NCBI RefSeq assembly: GCF_020615385.1
Contig: NZ_JAJAVB010000025.1
Coordinates: forward strand, 705,296 to 769,295
DNA: 64,000 nt
Direction: 5' to 3'
From: Jiella soli
GTDB lineage: Bacteria > Pseudomonadota > Alphaproteobacteria > Rhizobiales > Rhizobiaceae
Below the pieces are notes generated by a model, which worked only from the letters and a program-made list of their open reading frames with translations, was not told where the DNA came from and searched no databases. A program made the translations under genes and the position numbers. Position 1 is the stretch's first letter; each line of letters starts with the position of its first letter. This document shows, in pieces, positions 37,650-46,182 of this stretch.

Positions 37650-38402
37650 TCAAGCGCGTTCACGGGCCCCGGCGACGCCGCGCCGCGCGTTCGGCATGAA
37701 GATCACGTCGCTGATGCCGAGGGCCCGCAGCGCCGCCGCGACGTCGCCGGCGAGCTCGTCCGTCCGCGGATTGCCCGCCACGACCACCGCCGTCTCCTCG
37801 TCGAGGATCGCGGGCAGACGCTCGATGTCAAGCAGCGCGAATTCGACCACGACCGTCTCGTAGGCTTCGCCGAATGCGGACAGGAAGTTTTCGAGCCGGA
37901 CGAGATCCGCCGCGCTCGCCTCTGAAAGATCGGCGCCGTGCGAGGGCACGACATGGACGCGGGTGTAGTGGTCGCGGTGGATCACCTCGGCCAGGGTGGC
38001 GAGCCCCGAAGCGAGGTCGCCATAGCCCTCGCTGTCGGCGGTGATCCCCATCTTGGCGGCGATCCGGTCCTCGCCGGTCAGGTCGACCAGCACGGTCGCC
38101 CGGCCAGCCGAGGCCAGCCGCCGCGAAAGCTCGACGCCGCCGAACTGGTCGCGGTCGGCATTGACCGAGAGGACGACGAGGCGCCTTACGGCGCTGTGCT
38201 GGATCGCGAGCACCAGTTCGCTGGCGGTGGCGATCTGTTGCGTCTGGCTGGCTTCCGCCGCCGCCGCCGGCTGCCGCTTCGTCTCGGTGGTCGGTGCGGC
38301 TGGGTCCGGAGCCTTCTCTGCGGAAAGCTCCTTGGGAGACGTCTGGCGGCCGAGCATGGTGCCGAGCGAGCTCCCGAATTCTGCCATGGCCTGTCCGAGC
38401 AT
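37650..38402 (-). CDS. Degenerate BY-kinase/Wzc C-terminal-like protein
   Basis: 250 residues. The core (about 60-235) follows the fold of tyrosine-autokinase ATPase domains: LVLAIQ, LVVLSVNADRDQFGGVELSRRLASAG, ATVLVDLTG (Walker-B-like position), LVRLENFLSAFGEAYETVVVEF and AVVVAGNPRTDELAG. The Walker A lysine (GxxGxGKT/S) is missing: the equivalent loop is VNADRDQFGG. It also lacks the periplasmic Wzz region of full-length ExoP/Wzc. The N-terminal 60 residues are Ala/Pro-rich. It adjoins the polysaccharide export genes, so it may be a regulator or a decayed ATPase. Confidence 0.6.
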   Translation of the reverse strand: MLGQAMAEFGSSLGTMLGRQTSPKELSAEKAPDPAAPTTETKRQPAAAAEASQTQQIATASELVLAIQHSAVRRLVVLSVNADRDQFGGVELSRRLASAGRATVLVDLTGEDRIAAKMGITADSEGYGDLASGLATLAEVIHRDHYTRVHVVPSHGADLSEASAADLVRLENFLSAFGEAYETVVVEFALLDIERLPAILDEETAVVVAGNPRTDELAGDVAAALRALGISDVIFMPNARRGVAGARERA

Positions 38403-38595
38403 CAGTGCGGTCCCTTCGTTGCCGACCTTCCAGCCGTCATCGTGATCGCGCGAGGTTTGGGGAGGGGCCGGCCGCCGCTGGCGGCGCAGTCGGCCCGAAA
38501 TCCCCGCCCCGCGCGAAAGATCTTGAGGCCCGATCCTGCCGGAGCCGGGTAACGACGCGGTTAAACGTCCTGATGGAAAAAGCGGATTTGCCTGA

Positions 38596-38611
38596 TTAAC
38601 CCCAGGTTAAC
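38596..38611. promoter_or_regulatory. CtrA box (TTAA-N7-TTAAC)
   Basis: TTAACCCCAGGTTAAC is an exact match to the CtrA consensus. It lies between the divergent BY-kinase-like and lipoprotein genes, 72 bp before the lipoprotein ATG, so CtrA likely ties this export locus to the cell cycle. A weaker TTAAA is 36 bp upstream. Confidence 0.75.
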
Positions 38612-38683
38612 CCTAACGAACGTACAACAACCTTGCGAATGGAATGCACCCGGACGGACAATATCCCCTCAAGGACCAAGGCG

Positions 38684-39244
38684 ATGAACAAGGCGACCTT
38701 CTGCATTATCGCAGCTGTGGTGGCGAGCTTGGCCGGGTGCGCGTCCTACGAGCCGGTTCCGCCCGCCTTCCACCGGGTCCTCAACGAACCCTATCACCTC
38801 GACAGCGGCGACGTCCTGCGCATCACGGTGTTTGATCAGGAGGGGCTGTCGAAGACCTATCCCGTCGACAAGGCCGGCTATATCGCGATGCCACTGGTCG
38901 GCTCCGTGCCGGCCCGCGGACGAACCCCGCAGCAGCTGGAGCGCGAACTCGCGGATCGGCTGCGCGACGGCTACATCAACGATCCCGACGTGACGGTCGA
39001 AGTGGAGCAATACCGCCCCTTCTTCATCATGGGCGAGGTGAACACCGGCGGCCAGTACAGCTATGTCCCGGGCATGACCGTGCAGAAGGCGGTCGCGATC
39101 GCCGGCGGCTTCTCCCCGCGGGCCGAACAGGAAACCGTCGACATCACCCGCCAGATCGGCGGCCGGATCGTGACAGGCCGCGTGCGCACCTCCGATCCGC
39201 TGCAGCCGGGCGACACGGTCTATGTGCGCGAGCGCTGGTTCTGA
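38684..39244 (+). CDS. Polysaccharide export outer-membrane lipoprotein (Wza/GumB/ExoF-like)
   Basis: 186 residues. Lipoprotein signal with Cys19 in the lipobox LAGC. The PES domain begins YHLDSGDVLRITVFDQEGLSKTYPVDKAGYIAMPLVG and ends with SLBB-type strands NTGGQYSYVPGMTVQKAVAIAGGF. It forms the outer-membrane channel or its periplasmic part for exopolysaccharide. It starts at ATG 38684; the longer frame upstream lacks a signal. Its length is short compared with Wza (about 380), so it is a GumB-like form. Downstream lies the initiating transferase. Confidence 0.88.
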   Translation: MNKATFCIIAAVVASLAGCASYEPVPPAFHRVLNEPYHLDSGDVLRITVFDQEGLSKTYPVDKAGYIAMPLVGSVPARGRTPQQLERELADRLRDGYINDPDVTVEVEQYRPFFIMGEVNTGGQYSYVPGMTVQKAVAIAGGFSPRAEQETVDITRQIGGRIVTGRVRTSDPLQPGDTVYVRERWF

Positions 39245-39467
39245 CGCCTGGGTCCGGGCGACCGGGCGCCGGCGACCTCCCAAAGCGGGCTGAAAACCAC
39301 AGCGCCGTAAGCGACCCAGCGCAATTCCGGCGAATTTTCGTCGCATCCGAAACCGTCTCTTAGCCTTCATCGACTACTGTCCCGGAAAATTTGGGCGTCG
39401 CGTCCGGCCGCATGGGTCCTTCGGACCTTGCCGGAGGGGATCGACGGCAAACGGGATCCGTAAGGTC

Positions 39468-41012
39468 ATGGCGAATATCGACGACGGTCAGCCATTCACC
39501 GCGGACGCCATCCGGAAGTTTCAGGCGGAGGCTGGGCCTACCCCGGCGCCGGCCGAGCTGAACCCGCTTGCGCAGCGTGCCGTCCTCCAGTTCCGCGAGG
39601 ATTTCATCACGCCGCGCATGCTCTGCGGTCTGCTGAGGGCTGCGGAATTCGTCGTCCTCGCTGGATCAGGCCTTCTGTCCTGGCTGTTCGTGCGCCAGAC
39701 GACCGACGAGGCGGCACTTGTCGGCGCCTGGCCGGCCATTGCCGGAGCGGCCGCCGGGGTCCTCTTCATCGGCCTGTCGCACGGCTATGATCTGTCCTTC
39801 CTGCGGGGACGGGCATCGCGGCTCTGGCGCGTCGTCGCCGGCTGTGCCGCGGCTGCGGCCTTCGCTTCCGCGCTGCTCCTTTTCCTCCTGCCTGGCGACG
39901 CCACGAACGGACGCGGCTGGCTCATGACCTGGTTCGCGGTCAGCTCCGTCACGCTGGTGGTCGGAAGGCTGATCCTTGCGGCGAACGTGCGGCGCTGGGC
40001 GCGCAACGGCCGGATGGAGCGGCGCGCGGTGATCGTCGGCGGCGGCAAGAACGCCGAAACGCTGATCCGCAGCCTGGAGATGCAGCCAGACGGCGATATC
40101 CGCATCTGTGGGATTTTCGACGACCGCGACGACACTCGCTCGCCGCCGATCGTCGCCGGCTATCCCAAGCTCGGCACCATCGCGGAACTCGTCTCCTTCG
40201 CGCGGCTGACCCGCATCGACATGCTGATCGTGACGCTGCCCCTGTCCGCCGAAAGACGGCTCCTGGCGCTTCTCAAGCATCTCTGGGTGCTGCCGCTCGA
40301 TATCCGTCTGTCGGCCCATTCGGCCGAGCTGAAGTTCAGGCCGCGCACCTATTCCTTCGTCGGCCAGGTTCCGCTGATCGACGTCTTCGATCGGCCGCTC
40401 GCCGACTGGGACGGGATCGTCAAGCGGATCTTCGACATCGTCATTGCCTCGATCGCGATCGTCGCCCTCCTGCCGGTCTTCCTGGTCACGGCGATCGCGA
40501 TCCGCCTGGACTCGACGGGACCGGTCCTGTTCCGGCAGAAGCGTCACGGCTTCAACAACCAGATCGTGGAAGTCTTCAAGTTCCGTTCGCTCTACCACGA
40601 GATGTCCGATCCCGAGGCGAGGACGATCGTCACCAAGAACGACAAGCGCGTCACCCGGGTCGGAGCCTTCATCCGCAAGTCGTCGATCGACGAGCTGCCG
40701 CAGCTCTTCAACGTCCTCAGGGGCGATCTCTCACTGGTCGGGCCGCGGCCGCACGCCGTCCATGCCCAGTCCAGCCGCAGCGAGACCTTCGTCGAGATCG
40801 TCGACGGCTATTTCGGCCGCCACAAGGTCAAGCCGGGCATCACCGGATGGGCGCAGATCAACGGCTGGCGCGGCGAGATCGACGAGCCGGAAAAGCTGAA
40901 GCAGCGCTTCGAGCACGACCTCTATTACATCGAGAACTGGTCGCTCTTGTTCGACATCTACATTCTGGTGATGACGCCGATCAGTCTGTTCAGGACCAAC
41001 GCCGCCTATTGA
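39468..41012 (+). CDS. Polyisoprenyl-phosphate hexose-1-phosphate transferase (WcaJ/ExoY type)
   Basis: 514 residues. N-terminal membrane region with four to five helices (about 50-170), a nucleotide-binding-like CoA-type domain ([13 protein letters not shown] near 188) and a C-terminal catalytic domain from about 305. This last has [20 protein letters not shown], the catalytic [18 protein letters not shown] (Asp-Glu) and GPRPHAVHA. It begins exopolysaccharide assembly by loading glucose-1-phosphate or galactose-1-phosphate onto undecaprenyl phosphate. Forms an operon-like pair with the lipoprotein gene 223 bp upstream. Confidence 0.92.
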   Translation: MANIDDGQPFTADAIRKFQAEAGPTPAPAELNPLAQRAVLQFREDFITPRMLCGLLRAAEFVVLAGSGLLSWLFVRQTTDEAALVGAWPAIAGAAAGVLFIGLSHGYDLSFLRGRASRLWRVVAGCAAAAAFASALLLFLLPGDATNGRGWLMTWFAVSSVTLVVGRLILAANVRRWARNGRMERRAVIVGGGKNAETLIRSLEMQPDGDIRICGIFDDRDDTRSPPIVAGYPKLGTIAELVSFARLTRIDMLIVTLPLSAERRLLALLKHLWVLPLDIRLSAHSAELKFRPRTYSFVGQVPLIDVFDRPLADWDGIVKRIFDIVIASIAIVALLPVFLVTAIAIRLDSTGPVLFRQKRHGFNNQIVEVFKFRSLYHEMSDPEARTIVTKNDKRVTRVGAFIRKSSIDELPQLFNVLRGDLSLVGPRPHAVHAQSSRSETFVEIVDGYFGRHKVKPGITGWAQINGWRGEIDEPEKLKQRFEHDLYYIENWSLLFDIYILVMTPISLFRTNAAY

Positions 41013-41037
41013 GCGGCGCGTCCCGTCCCGGTCTTCC

Positions 41038-41502
41038 TCACCCGGCTCGGGACGCCGCTTCGAACAGCGTCAGCATCCGCGACACGGCAAGGACATAGCC
41101 CTGCGTCCCGCAGCCGGCGATCACGCCGTCGGCGCGCTGCGACACATAGGAGTGGTGCCGGAAGGCCTCACGCTTGTGGATGTTGGAGATGTGCACCTCG
41201 ACGACCGGCCCCTCGAAGGTGTTCAGCGCATCGAGGATGGCGACCGAGGTATGGCTGTAGGCGGCTGGGTTGATCACGATGCCGAAGGAATCCTCGCGCG
41301 CCTCGTGGATCCAGTCGATGATCTCGTGCTCGGCATTCGACTGCAGGAAGCGGATCGACAGGCCGCCGGCCTCGGCTGCATCGCGGCAGGCTGCTTCCAC
41401 GTCGGCGAGGGTCTCGCGGCCGTAGATTTCTGGCTGACGCTTGCCGAGGAGGTTGAGGTTCGGGCCGTTGAGGATGGTGATAATTGTCGGGGCGGCGGTC
41501 AT
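41038..41502 (-). CDS. aroQ: Type II 3-dehydroquinate dehydratase
   Basis: 154 residues, full length. It converts 3-dehydroquinate to 3-dehydroshikimate. The motif [18 protein letters not shown] with its catalytic Tyr is followed by [23 protein letters not shown] and [17 protein letters not shown] with the catalytic His. GGAGGAGCCGCC precedes ATG 41502, so the longer frame is rejected. Convergent with the transferase gene. Confidence 0.96.
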   Translation of the reverse strand: MTAAPTIITILNGPNLNLLGKRQPEIYGRETLADVEAACRDAAEAGGLSIRFLQSNAEHEIIDWIHEAREDSFGIVINPAAYSHTSVAILDALNTFEGPVVEVHISNIHKREAFRHHSYVSQRADGVIAGCGTQGYVLAVSRMLTLFEAASRAG

Positions 41503-41588
41503 GGCGGCTCCTCCGGCGGCGTCGGGGCGAAAGCGGTTGTCGGACCGGATGCGCGTCTCGGGGAACGCGCGCAAGCCGGGAAGGCGGC

Positions 41589-42551
41589 TCAGACGGTCCG
41601 CTTTTCGGCGAGATGACCGAGGACATACATCGCCACGCTCGATCCGGCTATGGCCGTGACGTCGGCATGATCGTAGGGCGGGGAGACCTCGACGACGTCG
41701 GCTCCCACGATGACGAGGTTCTTCAGATGGCGCAGGACCGACAGGATCTTGGCGCTCGACGGGCCGCCAGCGACCGGCGTCCCCGTGCCGGGCGCGAAGG
41801 CGGCGTCGAGGCAGTCGATGTCGAAGCTGAGATAGACATTGGTGCCGCTGGTACGGGCATAGATCCGTTCGGCGACCTGTGCCGCCGTCATCTCCTCCAC
41901 CGCCTCACCGCCCAGAATTTCGAGGCCGCAGGTCTCGGGCGCATGGGTGCGGATACCGACCTGTATCGAGGTCGAAGGGTCGATCAGGCCTTCCTCCGCC
42001 GCCGCCTTGACGAAGGATCCATGGTCGACGCGCAGGCTTCCGTCGGTGGCGTGAGCGAGCGGCCAGGTGTCCTGATGGGCGTCGAACTGCACGAGCGACA
42101 GCTTGCCGTGGCGCTTTTCATGTGCCTGAAGCAGCGGATAGGTGATCGAGTGGTCGCCGCCGAGGGTGAGCAGGAAGCCGGTCTGGTCGAGGAGGGCGTT
42201 CGCTTCGGCGAGGATCCGGGCATGGGCCGTCTCCGGCAGCCGGTAGTCGAGCAGACAGTCGCCATAGTCGACGACGGACAGCGCCGCGAAGAGATCGCGG
42301 TCGAAGGGATATTGGGGGTCGTTGTCGAAGATCGCCGAGGCCCGCCGCAGCGCCTGCGGCCCGAAGCGGGTGCCCGGACGGTTCGACACCGCGCTGTCGA
42401 AGGGCACGCCCCAGACGGTGACGTCGGTCCCCGACACGTCCTTCGAGAAGCGCCGGCGCATGAACGAAAGAGCGCCGGCATAGGTCGGGTCCGAGGCCGC
42501 GCCGAGCGGACCGTCGGCGGTGAAGGCGTGGTCGATGGAATGGGAGGACAT
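41589..42551 (-). CDS. speB: Agmatinase-family ureohydrolase
   Basis: 320 residues. Ureohydrolase motifs with manganese ligands: GGDHS (131-135), DAHQD (157-161) and [18 protein letters not shown]. It hydrolyses agmatine or a related guanidino compound to urea. An isolated ureohydrolase could produce urea for the urease subunit in this window, but the substrate is uncertain. Begins [10 protein letters not shown] at 42551. Confidence 0.92.
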   Translation of the reverse strand: MSSHSIDHAFTADGPLGAASDPTYAGALSFMRRRFSKDVSGTDVTVWGVPFDSAVSNRPGTRFGPQALRRASAIFDNDPQYPFDRDLFAALSVVDYGDCLLDYRLPETAHARILAEANALLDQTGFLLTLGGDHSITYPLLQAHEKRHGKLSLVQFDAHQDTWPLAHATDGSLRVDHGSFVKAAAEEGLIDPSTSIQVGIRTHAPETCGLEILGGEAVEEMTAAQVAERIYARTSGTNVYLSFDIDCLDAAFAPGTGTPVAGGPSSAKILSVLRHLKNLVIVGADVVEVSPPYDHADVTAIAGSSVAMYVLGHLAEKRTV

Positions 42552-42679
42552 CAGCGTTCCGGCACAGACAGGTCAGATCGGCACTCGTCCTACTCCATTC
42601 GCAGCCATGTTTGAAGGAACGGCTCGAGTACGATGCGACCGGCGGCGCCGGGACGATCAGCGCCCGTGACCGGACCAAG

Positions 42680-42965
42680 TCATCGCCGTGCAGGCCAGCG
42701 CTGGCGCTCATGCAGCAGTCGAACGATCGAGATGTCGGTCCCGTCTACCCGATAGACCAGGATGAAGGGGGGCCGGGGAACGGATAGTTCGCGGGTACCG
42801 GGAACCCGTCCGGGCCGCCCACTCAGAGCCAGGAAATCCAGCCGCTTTGTCGCAGCTTGAATCTCGTCACCGGCGGCGATCGCCGCTAGGGGATTTGCGT
42901 TCGGCGATGTAGTTCAGCTGTCGGTATCGATCGCGCTCGGCACGACGATACCAGTTGACCGTCAT
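42680..42965 (-). pseudogene. ParE/RelE-family toxin, frameshifted
   Basis: From ATG 42965 the frame starts MTVNWYRRAERDRYRQLNYIAER, then hits a stop after 33 codons. One extra A in the CGCAAATCCCC stretch (near 42892) breaks it. Removing it restores RNPLAAIAAGDEIQAATKRL, GRPGRVPGTRELSVPRPP and FILVYRVDGTDISIVRLLHERQRWP, a complete ParE fold with Arg/Trp C-terminus. Both halves fit one protein of 94 residues. The start overlaps the antitoxin stop (ATGA). A sequencing slip at the run is the alternative to true decay. Confidence 0.8.
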
Positions 42966-43288
42966 CCCGTTTTCCGCGTTGCACGCTTCAGGAGTGCCGC
43001 CCGCTGTTCTTCCCATGCACGCGAGACGTCCTCGCCCGGAATGAATTCCGCGCCAGGGTCGTCCATCTCCCGCAGCGCCGTCTCGACCTCCTCGCGGAAC
43101 CAGGCGTCATAGCCCTCCGGCTCGGTTTCCCGCTGGGCGTATTCGGCGATGATCTGGCCGAGAAGGCCGGCGCGGTCGGCATGGCGCTTCTGTTCCGACA
43201 ACTGGTCGAGGGAGGCGGCGGTGGCCTCGTCGATCTCGATGGTCAGGGTCGCGATGGTGGCTCTCGTCGCTGATGTCCGTCCCGACAA
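42962..43288 (-). CDS. Ribbon-helix-helix antitoxin (ParD-like), start doubtful
   Basis: The frame contains TLTIEIDEATAASLDQLSEQK, an RHH DNA-binding start, then HADRAGLLGQIIAEYAQRETEPEGYD and an acidic, Trp-containing tail that would wrap the toxin. In the usual position for Met the codon is ATC (43255-43253); the nearest in-frame start is TTG at 43288, with no ribosome site. Either the start has been lost or TTG is used. It is coupled to the broken ParE gene. Confidence 0.6.
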   Translation of the reverse strand: MSGRTSATRATIATLTIEIDEATAASLDQLSEQKRHADRAGLLGQIIAEYAQRETEPEGYDAWFREEVETALREMDDPGAEFIPGEDVSRAWEEQRAALLKRATRKTG

Positions 43289-43725
43289 GCTATGGTGCCG
43301 GAGCCGAAGCCAATGCCGGTCTCGCCCTGTCGCCCGGAGAGCAGCAACATCTCCAAGTGCACCGCCCTGGTGGCGGGCAGTTTCGATGATGATCGGCTTG
43401 TCGCCCTTCGTCGCCTTGGCGGCCGTTGGGATCCTCCCGGGTGGCTGCGAATCGGGCTTCGCATACGCCCGCATCGTCGCCTGACGATCACCGCGAAGTC
43501 CGGCGGGTTGATAGCCGCGCGAAGCGGCCATTCCTGGCCATTGGGCGGTAAAGAGCCGCGATCCGGCCCGTCTGACGATCCGCTTCATCTCCTGCACTTG
43601 CGCGGTTTGCGCTGCAGCGCAACTTCGCCCAGGATGGCGGGCGACAGGGCTGGCCGCTGACGGCGCCGCCCGCGGGGACGACGGCGAGCACGAGCTCGGC
43701 GCCAGCGTAGGAGAGGGACGGCGCG
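43289..43725. other. Gene-free stretch
   Basis: 437 bases before the amidase gene. Frames on both strands are short or unlike any protein family; I see no signal beyond a possible ribosome site for the amidase (GAGAGGGAC). Confidence 0.4.
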
Positions 43726-44901
43726 ATGCTGCTCAAAGACGATCCGGTTCATGCCTTCATGCCGTATCCGGCGGTGGACGTGGCCAGCGCCGGTCAAGGG
43801 CCGCTCGCGGGGCTCCGGCTGGCCGTCAAGGACCTCTTCGACGTCAAGGGCTATCGGACGTCCTGCGGCTGTCCGACCAAGCTCGCGATGAGCGAGGTGG
43901 CGAGCGTATCGGCGCCCGCCGTGCAGGCACTGCTCGACGCTGGAGCGCAGTTCGTCGGCAAGACGCAGACGGACGAGCTTGCCTGGGCGCTCTACGGGAT
44001 GAACTCGCATTTCGGCACGCCGATCAACTCCGCGGCGCCGGACCGCATCCCCGGCGGCTCCTCCTCGGGCTCGGCGGCGGCGGTCGCGGCCGGGCTTGCC
44101 GATCTCGGCGTCGGCACCGACACCGGCGGATCGGTGCGCGCGCCCGCGAGCTTCTGCGGACTCTACGGCTTTAGGCCGACGCATGGCCGGATCACGCTCG
44201 ACGGCTGCATGGAACTGGGCGCGAGCTTTGATACCTGCGGCCTTTTCGCCCGCGACGCCGACACACTGGCGGCCGGCGCCTCCGTCCTCCTCGGTCCCGA
44301 CGACATCTCGCTTTCCGAGAGCCCGCGCTGGCTGCGGCCGCAGGACATGGTCGCCCGGCTCGGCTCGGACCAGGCGGCCATATACGAGGAAGTGTTCGCC
44401 GATCTTCCGGCCGAGCCGGTCACCGTCTATCCCGCGGCCGGCGCAGACGCGCTCCACGAGGCCTTCCGCGTGCTGCAGAGCTGCGACTGCAAGCGTTCGG
44501 TCGTGCCGTTCATCGAGGCGTCCGGCATGCCGCTCGGGCCGGGACTGGACGACCGCGTAGCCTTTGCGCAGGGATTGAGCGAGGCCGACGAGGCCGCGGC
44601 CAATGCCGTGCGCGAGCCGTTCGCCGATGCCATGGACCGGCTGCTCGGCAATGACGGCGTGCTCCTTGCCCCGGTCGTCCACGATGCGCCGTTCCGCCGC
44701 GACGCTGGCCGTGACGTCTTCGACGGATTCCGCCCGGCGGCGATGACGCTGCTCTGCGTCGCCGGCATGGCGCGGCTGCCGCAGGTGGTGTTCCCGGCCG
44801 GAACGGTCGACGGCGCTCCCTTCGGCCTGTCGCTGATCGGTCCGCGCGGCTCGGATCGCTCGCTGATCGCGCTGGCGGGGCAGTTTGCCGCCGCGAAATA
44901 G
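43726..44901 (+). CDS. Amidase-signature-family hydrolase
   Basis: 391 residues. The Ser-cisSer-Lys triad is evident: Lys35 (LAVKDLFDV), the cis-Ser in PGGSSSGSAA (110-117) and nucleophile Ser136 in DTGGSVRAPASFCGLYGFRP. Such enzymes hydrolyse amides such as indoleacetamide, allophanate or aryl amides; the substrate is not evident. The protein is slightly short for the family (about 450), lacking part of the C-terminal region. Could be a GatA-like paralogue but without gat genes. Confidence 0.88.
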   Translation: MLLKDDPVHAFMPYPAVDVASAGQGPLAGLRLAVKDLFDVKGYRTSCGCPTKLAMSEVASVSAPAVQALLDAGAQFVGKTQTDELAWALYGMNSHFGTPINSAAPDRIPGGSSSGSAAAVAAGLADLGVGTDTGGSVRAPASFCGLYGFRPTHGRITLDGCMELGASFDTCGLFARDADTLAAGASVLLGPDDISLSESPRWLRPQDMVARLGSDQAAIYEEVFADLPAEPVTVYPAAGADALHEAFRVLQSCDCKRSVVPFIEASGMPLGPGLDDRVAFAQGLSEADEAAANAVREPFADAMDRLLGNDGVLLAPVVHDAPFRRDAGRDVFDGFRPAAMTLLCVAGMARLPQVVFPAGTVDGAPFGLSLIGPRGSDRSLIALAGQFAAAK

Positions 44902-44911
44902 GCGGGCCTCT

Positions 44912-45295
44912 TTACGGAGCGACGAGCAATCGCTCGTCCGCGCGCTTCCGGACCTTCGATTCTCCGGCGCGGGTCTCGATGGCCGGCGCGGCCGGGAGTG
45001 GCTTGTGCTCCGCTTTTGCGGGCGCGGGGCAGAGCCTTGCAGCGAAGCGCTCGGCCGCGGCGAGGTCGTGTCCAGCGATCACCGTCTCCAGCCGGACCTC
45101 CGTCCGGCCGTGACGTCGCGTCTCGCTCAGACTGTAGACATGGGTGAAAGCGCCGTGCCGGCGATGCAGGACGGCGACGATCGTCTCGACGGCATGGCCG
45201 CGAGGTGTGCGCCGGTCGGCATGGCCGAGGCAATGCGCGGCGTCGCCTTCGGCGAGTGGAAGCCAGGAGAGCTGATGGGCGATATCGATCTGCAC
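44912..45295 (-). CDS. Hypothetical protein, unrecognised
   Basis: 127 residues from GTG 45295 (VQIDIAHQLSWLPLAEGDAAHCLGHADRR). It has a mixed alpha/beta core with VETIVAVLHRRHGAFTHVYSLSETRRHGRTEVRLETVIAGHDLAAAERFAARL and a Pro/Lys-rich tail. GGAGACAGACGAC precedes the start. Convergent with the amidase (10-base gap). No family is recognised. Confidence 0.5.
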   Translation of the reverse strand: MQIDIAHQLSWLPLAEGDAAHCLGHADRRTPRGHAVETIVAVLHRRHGAFTHVYSLSETRRHGRTEVRLETVIAGHDLAAAERFAARLCPAPAKAEHKPLPAAPAIETRAGESKVRKRADERLLVAP

Positions 45296-45621
45296 GTCGT
45301 CTGTCTCCGTTCTGGAGGCCGAGCGTGCGACGATGCGGCTTTTGTCCGTTTGGTTGCCGGGCACGGCCACATCTCTCCCGAAGGAGATGCCACCTTGCCC
45401 GGATCGGCAGGTTGGCGTCGGGCCACGCCCAACTCTTGATGCTGGCGGCCTGATAGCAGCGTCTCCTTTTTCCGGCAATAGGCGCGGGTGGCCGCAGCGC
45501 CCCTTCCCAGGGGACCCACAGTTCTCGCGAGCGCCGTCTTCGGACCAGCCACGAAGGTGCTGCCGGGAAGTTCGCAGATCTGCCTAGAATTGATCAGATG
45601 GAAATCGCCGAGATCCAATAA
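45296..45621. other. Gene-free stretch upstream of the GntR remnant
   Basis: About 325 bases with only short frames. No GntR winged-helix coding can be found here, confirming that the following gene lacks its DNA-binding part. Confidence 0.4.
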
Positions 45622-46131
45622 GCGGCCGGCTGCTCGCATCGCGGCACGATCGTCACCAAGCTCCCGGCCCGCGATCTCGACGAGGCCTTCGTCGTCATGG
45701 CCCAGCTCGAGTCGCTGTGCGCGCGCCTGTGCGCGGCCAATCTCTCCGGCGCGAAGCTGCATGATCTGATGGAACTCCACCGCCAGGGCGACGAGGCGGC
45801 GCAATACGATGCCGTCGACGCCTATCGGATTCACAACGAACGCTTTCACGCCGCCATCTATCATGGCTCGGGAAACGCATTTCTCGAACGCACGACGCTG
45901 TCGGTACGGCGTTCGCTTGCGCCGTTCCGCGACCTCCAGTTCGAGGGCTTCAAGCGGCCCGAGGCCTCGCACCGCGAGCATGGCGCGATCGTCGACGCGA
46001 TCGTCGCGGGGGAGGGTGAGCGCGCATCGGCTTCGATGCGCAAGCACATCCTCACCGTCCGCCGAGCGATCGACGCGGTCGAGCCGGGCGATCACGGCGA
46101 CGAGGCGGCGCGTCCGTCAGATCCGGAATGA
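45622..46131 (+). pseudogene. GntR-family regulator remnant (FCD domain without DNA-binding domain)
   Basis: From just after an in-frame TAA (45619-45621) the frame reads SHRGTIVTKLPARDLDEAF, the usual link between the winged helix and FCD domain, then MAQLESLCARLCAANLS and an FCD domain with metal-binding RIHNERFHAAIYHGSG and ASHREHGAIVDAIVAGE. The N-terminal 65-70 residues of a normal GntR protein are missing. An ATG at 45697 could still start an FCD-only protein of 144 residues. It is likely a truncated pseudogene. Confidence 0.75.
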
Positions 46132-46182
46132 CGGGCTGCCGCGGCGAAGATCGTCGCGGCAGGGGCAGGATGACGGTCCGGC

